From NCBI GenBank assembly GCA_002698425.1, contig NZXU01000030.1:1-37370 (forward strand): a DNA stretch of 37,370 nucleotides. The letters run 5' to 3'. The notes under the pieces are model-generated. The model was not told where the DNA came from. It was given only the letters and a program-made list of their open reading frames with translations, and did no database searches. Source of the DNA: Ahrensia sp. Lineage in GTDB: Bacteria; Pseudomonadota; Alphaproteobacteria; Rhizobiales; Rhizobiaceae. A program made the translations under genes and the position numbers. Below, one piece after another: positions 16,227 through 25,275 of the stretch. Numbering within the stretch: position 1 is the stretch's first letter; every line of letters begins with the position of its first letter.

Positions 16227-17045
16227 ATGAAAACCATGTTGACTGAAGCGGCGAACACGACCTCCACTGCTCCCATGACAGGACCGAACGGTATCAAGAT
16301 CAAGGCGCGCAAGGTGCAGGTCTATTATGGCGATACGCACGCCATCAAGGACGTGGACGTGGACCTGGAGGACCGCACGGTCACCGCTTTCATCGGCCCG
16401 TCGGGTTGCGGCAAGTCGACCTTTCTGCGCTGCCTGAACCGGATGAACGACACCATCGACGTCGCGCGCGTCGAAGGCGAGATCACGATCGACGGCGAGG
16501 ATATCTACGACAAGAAGGTCGACCCGGTGCAGTTGCGCGCCAAGGTCGGCATGGTGTTCCAGAAACCGAACCCGTTCCCGAAATCGATCTACGACAACAT
16601 CGCCTACGGCCCCCGCATCCACGGCCTCGCCAAGTCCAAGGCCGATCTCGACGTGATCGTCGAGAAATCGCTTCGCCGCGGCGCGATATGGGACGAGGTG
16701 AAGGACCGTCTGAGCGCCCCCGGCACCGGCCTTTCCGGCGGCCAGCAGCAGCGCCTGTGCATCGCCCGCGCGGTGGCCACCGAGCCGGAAGTCCTCCTGA
16801 TGGACGAACCCTGCTCGGCGCTCGATCCGATCGCCACGGCCAAGGTCGAGGAACTGATCGACGAGCTGCGCGAAAACTACACGATCGTGATCGTGACGCA
16901 CTCCATGCAGCAGGCCGCCCGCGTGTCGCAGCGCACGGCGATGTTCCATCTTGGCGAACTGGTCGAGTTCGGCGACACCAAGGCGATTTTCACCAATCCG
17001 ACCGAGAAACGCACGCAGGATTACATCACTGGCCGCTTCGGCTAA
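16227..17045 (+). CDS. pstB: Phosphate ABC transporter ATP-binding protein PstB
   Basis: A 272-residue ATPase. Walker A is GPSGCGKS, followed by [11 protein letters not shown], a PstB hallmark. The signature is LSGGQQQR and Walker B with the catalytic Glu is [12 protein letters not shown]. The H-loop is [18 protein letters not shown]. Length is normal for the family. The ATG at 16227 sits behind AAGGAGAAAGAGT. It energises PstCA-driven phosphate uptake and, with PhoU, relays phosphate sufficiency to PhoR. Confidence 0.97.
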   Translation: MKTMLTEAANTTSTAPMTGPNGIKIKARKVQVYYGDTHAIKDVDVDLEDRTVTAFIGPSGCGKSTFLRCLNRMNDTIDVARVEGEITIDGEDIYDKKVDPVQLRAKVGMVFQKPNPFPKSIYDNIAYGPRIHGLAKSKADLDVIVEKSLRRGAIWDEVKDRLSAPGTGLSGGQQQRLCIARAVATEPEVLLMDEPCSALDPIATAKVEELIDELRENYTIVIVTHSMQQAARVSQRTAMFHLGELVEFGDTKAIFTNPTEKRTQDYITGRFG

Positions 17046-17101
17046 GTGCGATCGGGCTTACGCCGCAAGGCGGCGAATTGAACAAAGGGAAGGACAATCC
17101 G

Positions 17102-17824
17102 ATGGTTCCAACCAGCCATACGGTGACTGCATTCGACGAGGACATGAAGTTCCTGTCGCACAAGATCGCCGAAATGGGCGGTCTCGCCGAGCGCATGGTG
17201 GAGAACTCCATCCGCGCGCTCGTCAAGTCCGACATTCCGCTCGCGCAGAAGGTCATCAGCGACGACCTGATCCTCGACGAGTCGCAGGCGATGCTGGACG
17301 AGAAGGTCGTGCAGATCATCGCCCAGCGCCAGCCCGTCGCAAGCGACCTGCGCGAGGTCTTCTCGACCATCCGCATCGCCAGCGATCTCGAGCGTATCGG
17401 CGATCTCGGCAAGAATATCGCCAAGCGCGTCGTCGCCATTTCCGAGCGCGGCCATTCGGTCAGCCTGGTCCGCGGCATCGACCATCTCGGGGATCTGGCG
17501 CTTGCCCAGCTCAAGGAAGTCCTTGACGCATTCGGCTCTCGCTCGGTCACGCGCATCAACATGGTGCGCGACCGCGACGACGAGATCGACGCCATGTACA
17601 CGTCGCTGTTCCGCGAACTCCTCACCTACATGATGGAGGACCCGCGCAACATCACGACCTGCACCCACTTGCTGTTCTGCGCCAAGAATATCGAGCGGAT
17701 CGGCGATCACGCGACCAATATCGCCGAGTCTGTCTATTATATCGTGACCGGCGAGCATCTTGCGGCCTACCGTCCGAAGGAAGACAAGACCCACAAGATC
17801 GTCGTCGACACGACGGATGAGTGA
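17102..17824 (+). CDS. phoU: Phosphate signalling complex protein PhoU
   Basis: A 240-residue protein with the two PhoU three-helix repeats. The metal-binding E/DxxxD-type motifs are readable in both: DLERIGDLGKNIAKR (about 98-112) and NIERIGDHATNIAE (about 198-211). PhoU links PstB to PhoR and keeps PhoR in its phosphatase state when phosphate is plentiful. The 56-base gap after pstB contains a small CGCCGC-AAG-GCGGCG hairpin and a GGGAAGGA ribosome binding site. phoB follows closely. Confidence 0.96.
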   Translation: MVPTSHTVTAFDEDMKFLSHKIAEMGGLAERMVENSIRALVKSDIPLAQKVISDDLILDESQAMLDEKVVQIIAQRQPVASDLREVFSTIRIASDLERIGDLGKNIAKRVVAISERGHSVSLVRGIDHLGDLALAQLKEVLDAFGSRSVTRINMVRDRDDEIDAMYTSLFRELLTYMMEDPRNITTCTHLLFCAKNIERIGDHATNIAESVYYIVTGEHLAAYRPKEDKTHKIVVDTTDE

Positions 17825-17835
17825 GGCATGGGAGC

Positions 17836-18534
17836 ATGAGCATGGGCAATCAGCCAAGGGTTATGGTTGTCGAGGATGAAGAAGCGCTTAGCGTCCTGCT
17901 GAAATACAATCTGGAATCCGAAGGCTATCGCGTCGATGCGGAATTGCGCGGCGACGAGGCCGAAATCGCGCTTCGCGAGTCCGTCCCGGATCTGCTGATC
18001 CTCGACTGGATGCTGCCTGGCCTGTCCGGCATCGAACTGTGTCGCCGTCTGCGCGCCAGGCCGGAAACGCAGCGATTGCCGATCATCATGCTGACGGCTC
18101 GCGGCGAGGAATCCGAACGTATCCGCGGCCTGTCGACCGGCGCCGACGACTATGTGGTCAAGCCGTTTTCGACGCCGGAGCTGATGGCTCGCGTCAAGGC
18201 GATGCTGCGCCGCGCCCGTCCGGAAATCGTCGCCAGCGTGCTCAAGGTCGGTGAACTCGAACTCGATCGCGAAACCCATCGCGTCTATCGGAACGGCCGC
18301 GAGATCAAGCTCGGACCGACGGAATTCCGGCTGCTGGAGTTCTTCCTGCAGGCGCCGGGGCGCGTCTTTTCCCGCGCGCAACTGCTCGACGGGGTCTGGG
18401 GCGAGGACATCTATGTCGACGACCGCACCGTCGACGTCCATATCGGTCGTCTCCGCAAGTCGATCAATATCGGCAAGATGCGCGATCCGATCCGCACCGT
18501 GCGCGGTGCCGGCTACTCGCTGGAAGCGATCTGA
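17836..18534 (+). CDS. phoB: Phosphate regulon response regulator PhoB
   Basis: About 232 residues. The receiver domain has the acidic pocket EDEEA, phospho-acceptor Asp57 in LLILDWMLPG, the Thr of IIMLTARGEE and the Lys of DDYVVKPFS. The C-terminal winged helix ends in VDDRTVDVHIGRLRKSI and RTVRGAGYSLE, typical of the OmpR/PhoB class. ATG codons at 17836 and 17842 are both plausible; GGGAG at 17830 is better spaced for the second. Asp57 becomes Asp55 with that start. It should bind the PHO boxes at 12169 and perhaps 10699. Confidence 0.96.
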   Translation: MSMGNQPRVMVVEDEEALSVLLKYNLESEGYRVDAELRGDEAEIALRESVPDLLILDWMLPGLSGIELCRRLRARPETQRLPIIMLTARGEESERIRGLSTGADDYVVKPFSTPELMARVKAMLRRARPEIVASVLKVGELELDRETHRVYRNGREIKLGPTEFRLLEFFLQAPGRVFSRAQLLDGVWGEDIYVDDRTVDVHIGRLRKSINIGKMRDPIRTVRGAGYSLEAI

Positions 18535-18562
18535 CACCGTCAATTCGATGACATGAACGGAA

Positions 18563-18584
18563 AAGGGCGGCCGAGGCCGCCCTT
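18563..18584. terminator. Bidirectional terminator between phoB and gcrA
   Basis: AAGGGCGGCC (18563-18572) pairs with GGCCGCCCTT (18575-18584). Reading leftward on the minus strand, TTTT follows the stem; rightward only TTGTTCGTT follows. The two genes converge here. Confidence 0.75.
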
Positions 18585-18609
18585 GTTCGTTCCGGAAAGG
18601 CGATTTCGA

Positions 18610-19164
18610 TCAGCGGGGCCGCCTGCGCTCCGAGGACGGCTGGAAGGCGAGCTTTGCGTGATATTTGCAGTAGGGCGAGTTTTCTTCCGAATGATGTCCG
18701 CAGAAATGGAAGTCCTCGGACAGCGGATCGCCCTGCGGCCATTTGCAGGTATTCTCGCTCAGCTCGACCAGCGTCAGCTGCTTCGAGATCGGCACGACGA
18801 TGTCCTCGATCGGGCGGAGGTCGGCTTCCCTGAAGGCGACGACCTCGTTCTTCATCACCGTGGCGCCGACAGCATGCGTTACGGTGGTCATGGTGCGGCT
18901 GCTGCCGCCACCACCGCCACCGCCGCTGTAACCGCCTCCGCGCGGCGACGAGGCGCGCGGCGCGGAGCTGCGCTTGCCTTTCGGAGCCCCCGAGGAAACC
19001 GATTTGGCGCGGCCGGAAAGCTTCAGCCGGTGTACCTTGCCGATCACGGCGTTGCGGCTCACCCCGCCGAGCTGCGCTGCGATCTGGCTGGCGCTCAGAC
19101 CGTCCGCCCACAGTTTCTTCAGCGTCTCCACGCGCTCGTCAGTCCAACTCACGTCTGTCTCCAT
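18610..19164 (-). CDS. gcrA: Cell-cycle regulator GcrA
   Basis: A 184-residue GcrA. It begins METDVSWTDERVETLKKLW, followed by the helix-turn-helix that reads GLSASQIAAQLGGVSRNAVIGKVHRLKLSGRA (described here in parts: SASQIAAQLG, then NAVIGKVHRLKLS). The C-terminal sigma-70-interacting region has CKWPQGDP and FHFCGHHSEENSPYCKYH. Between them is an unusual Gly/Ser-rich linker containing a seven-Gly run. GcrA recruits sigma-70 holoenzyme to promoters with CcrM-methylated GANTC. The open frame continues far upstream, but the ATG at 19164 is where the conserved domain begins. Confidence 0.95.
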   Translation of the reverse strand: METDVSWTDERVETLKKLWADGLSASQIAAQLGGVSRNAVIGKVHRLKLSGRAKSVSSGAPKGKRSSAPRASSPRGGGYSGGGGGGGSSRTMTTVTHAVGATVMKNEVVAFREADLRPIEDIVVPISKQLTLVELSENTCKWPQGDPLSEDFHFCGHHSEENSPYCKYHAKLAFQPSSERRRPR

Positions 19165-19181
19165 CGATTGTCTTTGGCGCA

Positions 19182-19394
19182 GAATCCCTCTCCGTGGCTC
19201 GGTTTTCCAAGAAAAACCGGCACCCGAACGCGATACTTGGGAGTTAAACTCTGCGCGGTTGTCCCGCCACGAGAAGAATCTACTATGGCCGTTGACTCGC
19301 TGACAAGAGTCGCCGCCACTCGTCGAATCGGATTTCTCGGTTTTCAACAACTTGCATTTTTCGCATCTGCGTTGCCTTTCGGCGGCGCGGAATC
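19182..19394. promoter_or_regulatory. GANTC cluster in the gcrA-argD intergenic region
   Basis: Six GANTC sites fall within 213 bases: GAATC at 19182, 19276, 19325 and 19390, GACTC at 19294, and GAGTC at 19307. At this base composition roughly one per 300 bases is expected. GANTC is the CcrM methylation site in alphaproteobacteria and methylated GANTC is the GcrA target, so autoregulation of gcrA and/or control of argD is plausible. Apart from this cluster and the terminator at 19440, I see no confident gene in this 326-base gap. Confidence 0.6.
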
Positions 19395-19439
19395 GTCCGC
19401 GCGATTGACGAACAGGCGGGCAAATCATAAAAACAGGGC

Positions 19440-19468
19440 GCCGCCGCATCAGGCGGCTTTTTTCTTTT
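19440..19468 (+). terminator. Intrinsic terminator immediately upstream of argD
   Basis: GCCGCC (19440-19445) pairs with GGCGGC (19452-19457), loop GCATCA, followed by TTTTTTCTTTT (19458-19468). It points along the plus strand, yet no plus-strand gene precedes it within 900 bases. It ends 22 bases before the argD ATG. It could end a small RNA or act as an attenuator in the argD leader. A 69-codon ORF (19285-19494) runs through it and overlaps the argD start. Confidence 0.75.
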
Positions 19469-19490
19469 GCACACTGTGCGGGACAGCCAG

Positions 19491-20681
19491 ATGACCGAGC
19501 AATCGCCGCTTTTCGATACTTACGCGCGCGCGCCAATCGCCTTCGACCATGGGGAGGGCTCCTGGCTCGTCGACACGCGCGGCGAACGATATCTCGATTT
19601 CGGCGGCGGTATTGCGGTCAGCGCGCTCGGCCATGCCCATCCGCATCTGGTCGAAACCCTGCGCGAGCAGGCTGGCAAGCTCTGGCACACCTCCAACCTT
19701 TACCAGGTTCCGGGCCAGGACAAGCTGGCCAAACGGCTGGTCGAGGCGAGTTTTGCCGACAGGGTGTTCTTCACCAATTCCGGCGCCGAGGCCATGGAAT
19801 GCGCCATCAAGACAGCGCGGCGCTACCATTTTGCCAACGGCCATCCCGAGCGGTTCCGCATCATCACCTTCGAGGGCGCCTTCCACGGCCGGACGCTGGC
19901 GACCATCGCCGCCGGCGGGCAGCCGAAATATCTGGAAGGGTTCGGCCCCAAGGTCGAAGGCTTCGATCAGGTGCCCTTCGATGATCTCGATGCGCTGAAG
20001 GCGGCGATCACCGACGAGACGGCGGCGATCGTTATCGAGCCGGTACAGGGCGAGGGCGGCATCCGCCCGGTCCCGATCCGCTTCCTGCGCGAATTGCGCG
20101 CGCTTTGCGACGAGAAGGGCCTGATGCTGGTCTTCGACGAAATCCAGTCCGGCATGGGCCGTACAGGCAAGCTCTTCGCTTATGAATGGGCCGGCGTCGA
20201 ACCGGACATCATGGCGATCGCCAAGGCGATCGGCGGCGGTTTTCCGATGGGCGCATGCCTTGCCACTGACGAGGCGGCCAAAGGCATGGTCCCCGGCGTC
20301 CACGGCACGACCTATGGCGGCAATCCGCTCGCCATGGCGGTGGGCAACGCCGTTCTCGACGTCATGCTGGAGGACGGGTTTCTCGAAGCGGTGCGCGACA
20401 AGGCTCTGCGCTTCAAGCAGGGGCTTGCCTCGATCGTCGACCGTTATCCGGATGTGCTCGCGGAAATTCGTGGCGAGGGCCTGATGCTCGGACTCAAGTG
20501 CGTCGTTCCAAACACGACCCTTGTGAAGGAGCTTTACGCCAACCATATGCTGACGGTTCCCGCCGGCGACAATGTCGTGCGCCTCCTGCCGCCGCTGACC
20601 GCGACCGACGAGGAAATTGCCATCGCGCTGGAGCGTATCGAAAAGGCCGCCGAGAACCTGTCCGGCGGCGATCGCGCTTGA
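19491..20681 (+). CDS. argD: Acetylornithine aminotransferase
   Basis: A 396-residue class III PLP aminotransferase of arginine biosynthesis, converting N-acetylglutamate semialdehyde to acetylornithine (it may also serve lysine synthesis). The cofactor block [13 protein letters not shown] is followed by [13 protein letters not shown] with the Schiff-base Lys245. Other family marks are [16 protein letters not shown] and [11 protein letters not shown]. The ATG at 19491 follows GGGACAG. A TTG eight codons upstream lies within the terminator and is rejected. argF follows after 50 bases, then hslO. Confidence 0.95.
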   Translation: MTEQSPLFDTYARAPIAFDHGEGSWLVDTRGERYLDFGGGIAVSALGHAHPHLVETLREQAGKLWHTSNLYQVPGQDKLAKRLVEASFADRVFFTNSGAEAMECAIKTARRYHFANGHPERFRIITFEGAFHGRTLATIAAGGQPKYLEGFGPKVEGFDQVPFDDLDALKAAITDETAAIVIEPVQGEGGIRPVPIRFLRELRALCDEKGLMLVFDEIQSGMGRTGKLFAYEWAGVEPDIMAIAKAIGGGFPMGACLATDEAAKGMVPGVHGTTYGGNPLAMAVGNAVLDVMLEDGFLEAVRDKALRFKQGLASIVDRYPDVLAEIRGEGLMLGLKCVVPNTTLVKELYANHMLTVPAGDNVVRLLPPLTATDEEIAIALERIEKAAENLSGGDRA

Positions 20682-20731
20682 CCGCCAGCGCTTGCATGCC
20701 TTCAATGGAAACCCTTTTTGGATTCTGAGTT

Positions 20732-21658
20732 ATGAGTGTTCGTCATTTTCTCGACCTGGCCGCCGTTCCGGCCGGCGAATTGCGTGCCATCCTCGATGGC
20801 GCGAAGGCGCGGAAGGCCGCATTGAAGGCCGGAGGCCGCGACAAGCCGCTCGACGGCAAGGTTCTCGCCATGATCTTCGAGAAGCCGTCGACGCGCACAC
20901 GCGTCTCCTTCGATGTGGCGATGCGCCAGCTCGGCGGCGAGACCATCATGCTGACCGGCACGGAGATGCAGCTCGGCCGCGACGAGACCATCGCCGACAC
21001 GGCGAAGGTGCTGTCGCGCTATGTCGATGTCATCATGATCCGCACCAAGGAACATGAGCGGCTGCTCGAACTCGCCGACGCCGCCACGGTGCCGGTGATC
21101 AACGCGCTCACCGACGACACCCACCCCTGCCAGATCATGGCCGACGTCATGACCTATGAGGAGCATCGCGGCTCCATCGAGGGCCGCCGTATCGCCTGGT
21201 CGGGCGACGGCAACAACGTGCTGCATTCCTTCATCGAGGCGGCGCCGCAATTCGGCTTCGACCTCTCGGTCGCCGTGCCGGAAGGCAACGAGCCCCAGCA
21301 GCGTTATGTCGACTGGGCGCGCGGCCGTGGCGGCACGGTCGAGATCGGCAGCGATCCCGAAAAGGCCGTCGCCGGGGCGGACGCTGTCGTCACCGACACC
21401 TGGGTCTCCATGGGCCAGGAGGAGAAGGCGCGCGGCCACAACATTTTCATGCCCTATCAGGTCAACGAACGCCTGATGGGCCAGGCGAAAGACGACGCCC
21501 TGTTCATGCATTGCCTGCCCGCCCACCGCGGCGAGGAGGTGACGGACGGCGTTATCGACGGCCCGCAGTCGGTTGTCTTCGACGAGGCGGAAAACCGTCT
21601 GCACGCGCAAAAGGAAATCATCGCATGGTGCCTCGGCGCGGGGATCGGCGCATCATGA
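20732..21658 (+). CDS. argF: Ornithine carbamoyltransferase
   Basis: A 308-residue enzyme forming citrulline from ornithine and carbamoyl phosphate. The carbamoyl-phosphate site S53-T54-R55-T56-R57 ([11 protein letters not shown]) is intact, as are [11 protein letters not shown] and [12 protein letters not shown]. The SMG loop appears as [12 protein letters not shown], which fixes ornithine specificity over aspartate. The length is normal. Its stop overlaps the hslO start (ATGA). With argD it forms the argD-argF-hslO order common in Hyphomicrobiales. Confidence 0.96.
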   Translation: MSVRHFLDLAAVPAGELRAILDGAKARKAALKAGGRDKPLDGKVLAMIFEKPSTRTRVSFDVAMRQLGGETIMLTGTEMQLGRDETIADTAKVLSRYVDVIMIRTKEHERLLELADAATVPVINALTDDTHPCQIMADVMTYEEHRGSIEGRRIAWSGDGNNVLHSFIEAAPQFGFDLSVAVPEGNEPQQRYVDWARGRGGTVEIGSDPEKAVAGADAVVTDTWVSMGQEEKARGHNIFMPYQVNERLMGQAKDDALFMHCLPAHRGEEVTDGVIDGPQSVVFDEAENRLHAQKEIIAWCLGAGIGAS

Positions 21659-22653
21659 GCGAACACATCGCCTTTTCGGGCATGCGCGAGACCGATCCGA
21701 TCGACGCTGTCGTCCCGTTCCAGGTCGACGCGCTCGACGCGCGCGGACGCGCCGTCATGGTCGGGCCGATGCTCGATGCGATCCTCGAGCGCCATAATTA
21801 TCCCGAGCCGGTCGCCCGCCTGCTCGGTGAAATGGTCGTGCTCACCGTCCTGCTCGGCACCTCACTGAAATTCGAGGGCAAGTTCATTGTCCAGAGCCAG
21901 ACCGACGGACCCGTTTCGCTGCTGGTCGTGGAGTTTTCCACGCCGGACGGCGTGCGCGCCTATGCGCGCTGGGACGAGGATGCGGTGAACGCCGCGGCCG
22001 CGGCCGGTTCTGCCGATCCCGCCAGCCTGCTCGGCAAGGGCGTGCTTGCGCTGACCGTCGATCAGGGCGCCTATATGCAGAGTTACCAGGGTATCGTCGC
22101 CCTTGACGGCTCGTCGCTTGAAGAAGTCGCCCGCAGCTATTTTCGCCAATCGGAACAGATCCCGACTGAACTGCGTCTCGCAGTCGGCCGCCTGACCGTG
22201 CGCGGCGAGGATGGCGGCAGCCACAGCCACTGGCGGGCCGGCGGCATCCTGACCCAGTTCCTTCCCGAAGCGGCGGAACGCGCGCGCGGCGCGGATCTCC
22301 ATCCCGGCGAAGCGCCCGATGGCGTGGAACTGCATCAGGTCGACGAGGACGAAGCCTGGATCGAGGTGAAGGCGCTGCTCGACACTGTCGCCGATGACGA
22401 ACTGGTCGACGAGGATGTCGGCGTACACACGCTCCTCTATCGCCTCTTCCACGAACGCGGGGTCACTGCCTCCGAGCCGAACCCGGTGCATGACCGGTGC
22501 ACCTGCTCGCGGGAGCGTGTCGCCGACGTGCTGGCTTCGCTGTCGCCCGAGGAGCGCGCCGAATCCGTCGAGGACGGCAAGATCACGGTGAAATGCGAGT
22601 TCTGCTCGACGAGTTACAGCTTCGCGCCGTCGGAATTCGACACGACGCACTAA
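21655..22653 (+). CDS. hslO: Redox-regulated chaperone Hsp33
   Basis: A 332-residue Hsp33-family protein, an oxidation-activated cytosolic holdase. The C-terminal zinc centre is present as CTCS followed 32 residues or so later by CEFC, the expected CxC...CxxC. The N-terminal fold motifs [19 protein letters not shown] and [12 protein letters not shown] are readable. The ATG at 21655 overlaps the argF stop by 4 bases, so it is probably translated from the argDF message. It converges on trkH with a gap of only 6 bases and no visible terminator. Confidence 0.94.
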   Translation: MSEHIAFSGMRETDPIDAVVPFQVDALDARGRAVMVGPMLDAILERHNYPEPVARLLGEMVVLTVLLGTSLKFEGKFIVQSQTDGPVSLLVVEFSTPDGVRAYARWDEDAVNAAAAAGSADPASLLGKGVLALTVDQGAYMQSYQGIVALDGSSLEEVARSYFRQSEQIPTELRLAVGRLTVRGEDGGSHSHWRAGGILTQFLPEAAERARGADLHPGEAPDGVELHQVDEDEAWIEVKALLDTVADDELVDEDVGVHTLLYRLFHERGVTASEPNPVHDRCTCSRERVADVLASLSPEERAESVEDGKITVKCEFCSTSYSFAPSEFDTTH

Positions 22654-22659
22654 CTGCGA

Positions 22660-24123
22660 TCAGCTTCGCCAGAAGCGCGGCAGGAACAGCACCAGGACGG
22701 TGAACAGCTCCAGCCGCCCGAGCAGCATGCCGGCCGACAGCAGCCATTTGGCGCTGTCGGGCAGCGGCTGGTAGGTGCCGGCGGGGCCGATATGGGCCCC
22801 GAGCCCGGGCCCGACATTGGAGATCGCCGATCCCGCGCCGGAAATCGCCGTGATCAGGTCGAGGCCGGTCAGCCGCAGGGCGATCGACAGCACCGCGAAG
22901 GCGGCAAAATAGAGAAAGACGAAGGTGGTCACGGCAAGCGGCACGCGCGCATCGAGCGGCCGCCCGTTGAACCGTTTGACGAAGACGCCGTTCGGATAAA
23001 GCACCTTGGCCAGCCGCTCGCGGACCTCCGCATAGAGCACCTGGAAGCGGAAGATCTTTATGCCGCAGGAGGTGGAGCCGGCGCAGCCGCCGATGAACAT
23101 GATGAAGAAGAAGAAGGCGATCGACTGCGCCCCCCACAGGCCGTAATCGGCCGAGGCGTAGCCGGTGCCGGTCATCACCGAGACCGTGTTGAAGACGGCG
23201 GCGCGGAAGGAATCGCTTTCGCGCACGAAACCGGCCTCCGAATGGTCGGCGACCACCCAGCCGATGATGATCAGGACGGCGAGCAGGCCGAGAAAGGTGC
23301 GCACCTGCTGGTCGCGCCACAGCGCGATCGGCCGGCCCTGCAGCACTTGGACATAGAGAAGGAACGGGATCGACCCGACGATCATGAACAGGATCGCGAT
23401 CCATTCGATCGCCGGATCCTGATAGAAGCCGAGCGAGGCGTCGCGGGTCGAAAAGCCGCCGGTCGCCACCGTTGTCATGGCATGGATCAGCGCGTCGTCG
23501 GGCCGCATGCCGGCGACGAGATAGGCGACGGCGCACAGTGCCGTGAAGGCGACGAAGACCAGCGTCATCGAACCGGAAATCTGGGTGGCGCGCGGCAGGA
23601 TCTTCTCCGGCGTCTCGAAGGCCTCCGCCTTGAACACCTGCATGCCGCCGATCTGCAGCATCGGCAGCACCGCGACGGCCATGACGATGATGCCGAGCCC
23701 GCCCAGCCATTGCAGCATGCCGCGCCACAGGAGAATGCCCGGCGGCGCATGGTCGAGCCCGGTGATCACCGTCGCGCCGGTCGTGGTCAGGCCGGACATG
23801 GATTCGAAGAAGGCGTCCGTGAAGCTTGGCGTAATGCCCGACCAGCGAAACGGCAGCGCGCCCGCCGTCACCAGCGCCAGCCAGACGACCACGGTCATCA
23901 GCATCGCCTGGCGGGTCGACAGCGTGCGCGACATGCCGCGCGTCGCCGCGAAGAAACTGATGCCGACCAGCGTCGTCGCGGCGGAGGAGCCGGCGAAGAC
24001 CTGCCAGTCCGGATTGCCGGCGGCGGCGTCGACCAGCGCCGGCACCAGCATGGTCGCGCCAAGCGTCGTCAGAAGGATGCCCGTAACGAGAATGACCGGC
24101 TTGAGGTCGAGAACGGCGCTCAA
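22660..24123 (-). CDS. trkH: Trk-type potassium uptake protein, membrane subunit
   Basis: A 487-residue polytopic K+ transporter of the SKT family. The four selectivity-filter loops are readable: [21 protein letters not shown] and NVGPGLG. The [12 protein letters not shown] segment after the third filter is a TrkH hallmark. The start is a TTG whose bases overlap the apaG stop (TTGA at 24120-24123); the next Met is 24 residues in, inside the first span. TrkA, the regulatory subunit, is not in the window. Confidence 0.93.
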   Translation of the reverse strand: MSAVLDLKPVILVTGILLTTLGATMLVPALVDAAAGNPDWQVFAGSSAATTLVGISFFAATRGMSRTLSTRQAMLMTVVVWLALVTAGALPFRWSGITPSFTDAFFESMSGLTTTGATVITGLDHAPPGILLWRGMLQWLGGLGIIVMAVAVLPMLQIGGMQVFKAEAFETPEKILPRATQISGSMTLVFVAFTALCAVAYLVAGMRPDDALIHAMTTVATGGFSTRDASLGFYQDPAIEWIAILFMIVGSIPFLLYVQVLQGRPIALWRDQQVRTFLGLLAVLIIIGWVVADHSEAGFVRESDSFRAAVFNTVSVMTGTGYASADYGLWGAQSIAFFFFIMFIGGCAGSTSCGIKIFRFQVLYAEVRERLAKVLYPNGVFVKRFNGRPLDARVPLAVTTFVFLYFAAFAVLSIALRLTGLDLITAISGAGSAISNVGPGLGAHIGPAGTYQPLPDSAKWLLSAGMLLGRLELFTVLVLFLPRFWRS

Positions 24124-24512
24124 TTCAGGGTCCGCGCCGTATCCGGAATGTCCAGCGAGAAGGCGGGGATGCGCACCTGCAGCCGCGTGCCGTCGTCCCG
24201 GCGCATGACATAATGCCCGACCATCGTCCCTGACGGCGTGTTCAGCGGGCAGCCCGACGTATACTGGTAGCTGTCGCCGGGCGTCAGCACCGGGTTTTCG
24301 CCGACGACGCCGGGACCCTCGACTTCCTCCACGTGACCGAGCGCGTTGGTAATGTGCCAGTAGCGCGTTTCCAGCTGCACCGTGTGGGTCGAGCCGTTCG
24401 CGATCACGACCGTGTAGGCCCAGACATAGCGATGCGCCTCCGGCTCGGACTGGTCGTCCAGATAATGCGGCTCGACGAGTATCTCGATGCCATCTGTCGT
24501 TTCGCTGTACAT
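24120..24512 (-). CDS. apaG: ApaG domain protein
   Basis: A 130-residue ApaG/CorD protein, the usual length. The fibronectin-III-like fold motifs are present: [49 protein letters not shown] and GTMVGHYVM. Its molecular role is not settled; E. coli ApaG mutants show altered divalent-cation resistance. The ATG at 24512 matches the family start. The upstream open frame of 20 codons is not conserved in character. trkH is translationally coupled downstream. Confidence 0.93.
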   Translation of the reverse strand: MYSETTDGIEILVEPHYLDDQSEPEAHRYVWAYTVVIANGSTHTVQLETRYWHITNALGHVEEVEGPGVVGENPVLTPGDSYQYTSGCPLNTPSGTMVGHYVMRRDDGTRLQVRIPAFSLDIPDTARTLN

Positions 24513-24660
24513 GGCCCGAGATTTAGCCCATCGGCCGGGAGATTTGAAGGCGCGCGAAGGCCCGATGCACATCGCCGTGAACAGAAATGATCGCCGCCCG
24601 CATGACAGCGCAGAAAGAACCGCCTAAGTCTTCGCGAAACGGGACCCGGGAGAGACCGCC

Positions 24661-25275
24661 ATGCTCGACGGCGCGGTGCGCGCGAGGATACAGCCGGCAA
24701 TCGACGCCATCGGCGGCGCGATCGCGCGTGCCGGGATTTCGGCCAATGCGGTGACGGTCATCGCCTTCGCGCTCGGTGTCGCCGCCGCCGCCCTGATCGC
24801 GCTCGGCGCCTTCCTGCCGGGCATGGTCGTGCTGCTCGTCAGCCGGCTCTGCGACGGCCTTGACGGGGCGGTCGCCCGGGTGCGGGGCAAGACGGATTTC
24901 GGCGGTTTCCTCGATATCGTCCTCGACTTCGGGGTCTACGGCATCATCCCGGTCGGCTTCGCATTCGCCGATCCGGCCGCCAACGCGATCCCCGCTGCCG
25001 CCCTGATCTTCTCCTTCTATGTGAATGGCGCGAGCTTCCTCGCCTTTGCCGTCATGGCGGAGAAACATGACATGACGACCGACCAGCGCGGCGAGAAATC
25101 GCTGTTCTTCACGACCGGCCTCGCGGAAGCGACGGAGACCATAGCGGTCTTCGTCATCGCCTGCCTGTTTCCGGCCTGGTTCCCGCTGATCGCATGGCTC
25201 TTCGCCGCGATATGCATTTACACCGCATTGTCCCGGATCGTGATGACTGCGAAAGTGCTGCACAGGACAGAATGA
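24661..25275 (+). CDS. CDP-alcohol phosphatidyltransferase family membrane protein
   Basis: A 204-residue protein with about five or six membrane spans. It carries the CDP-alcohol phosphotransferase motif: D65xxD68-G69-xx-A72-R73 ... G81xxxD85xxxD89, with one residue fewer between AR and G than in PgsA. The four Asp residues bind the metal and CDP-alcohol. Substrates cannot be named; it is not an obvious PgsA or PssA. The start ATG at 24661 is preceded by GGGAGAGACCGCC. Its stop overlaps the next gene by ATGA, so a lipid-related function may be linked with the hydrolase. Confidence 0.85.
   Translation: MLDGAVRARIQPAIDAIGGAIARAGISANAVTVIAFALGVAAAALIALGAFLPGMVVLLVSRLCDGLDGAVARVRGKTDFGGFLDIVLDFGVYGIIPVGFAFADPAANAIPAAALIFSFYVNGASFLAFAVMAEKHDMTTDQRGEKSLFFTTGLAEATETIAVFVIACLFPAWFPLIAWLFAAICIYTALSRIVMTAKVLHRTE

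Noticed and set aside
17046..17101. Terminator between pstB and phoU.
   Set aside because: The CGCCGC-AAG-GCGGCG hairpin is short and is followed by AATTGAAC, not a T-tract; phoU must be read through.
19165..19536. A 124-codon N-terminal extension of GcrA.
   Set aside because: It crosses a terminator and the argD start region and has no conserved character; GcrA proteins begin at the METDVSWT-like start.
22792..24213. A 473-codon plus-strand open frame opposite trkH.
   Set aside because: TrkH has all four filter motifs; the opposite frame is Arg/Asp/His-rich and has no recognisable domain.
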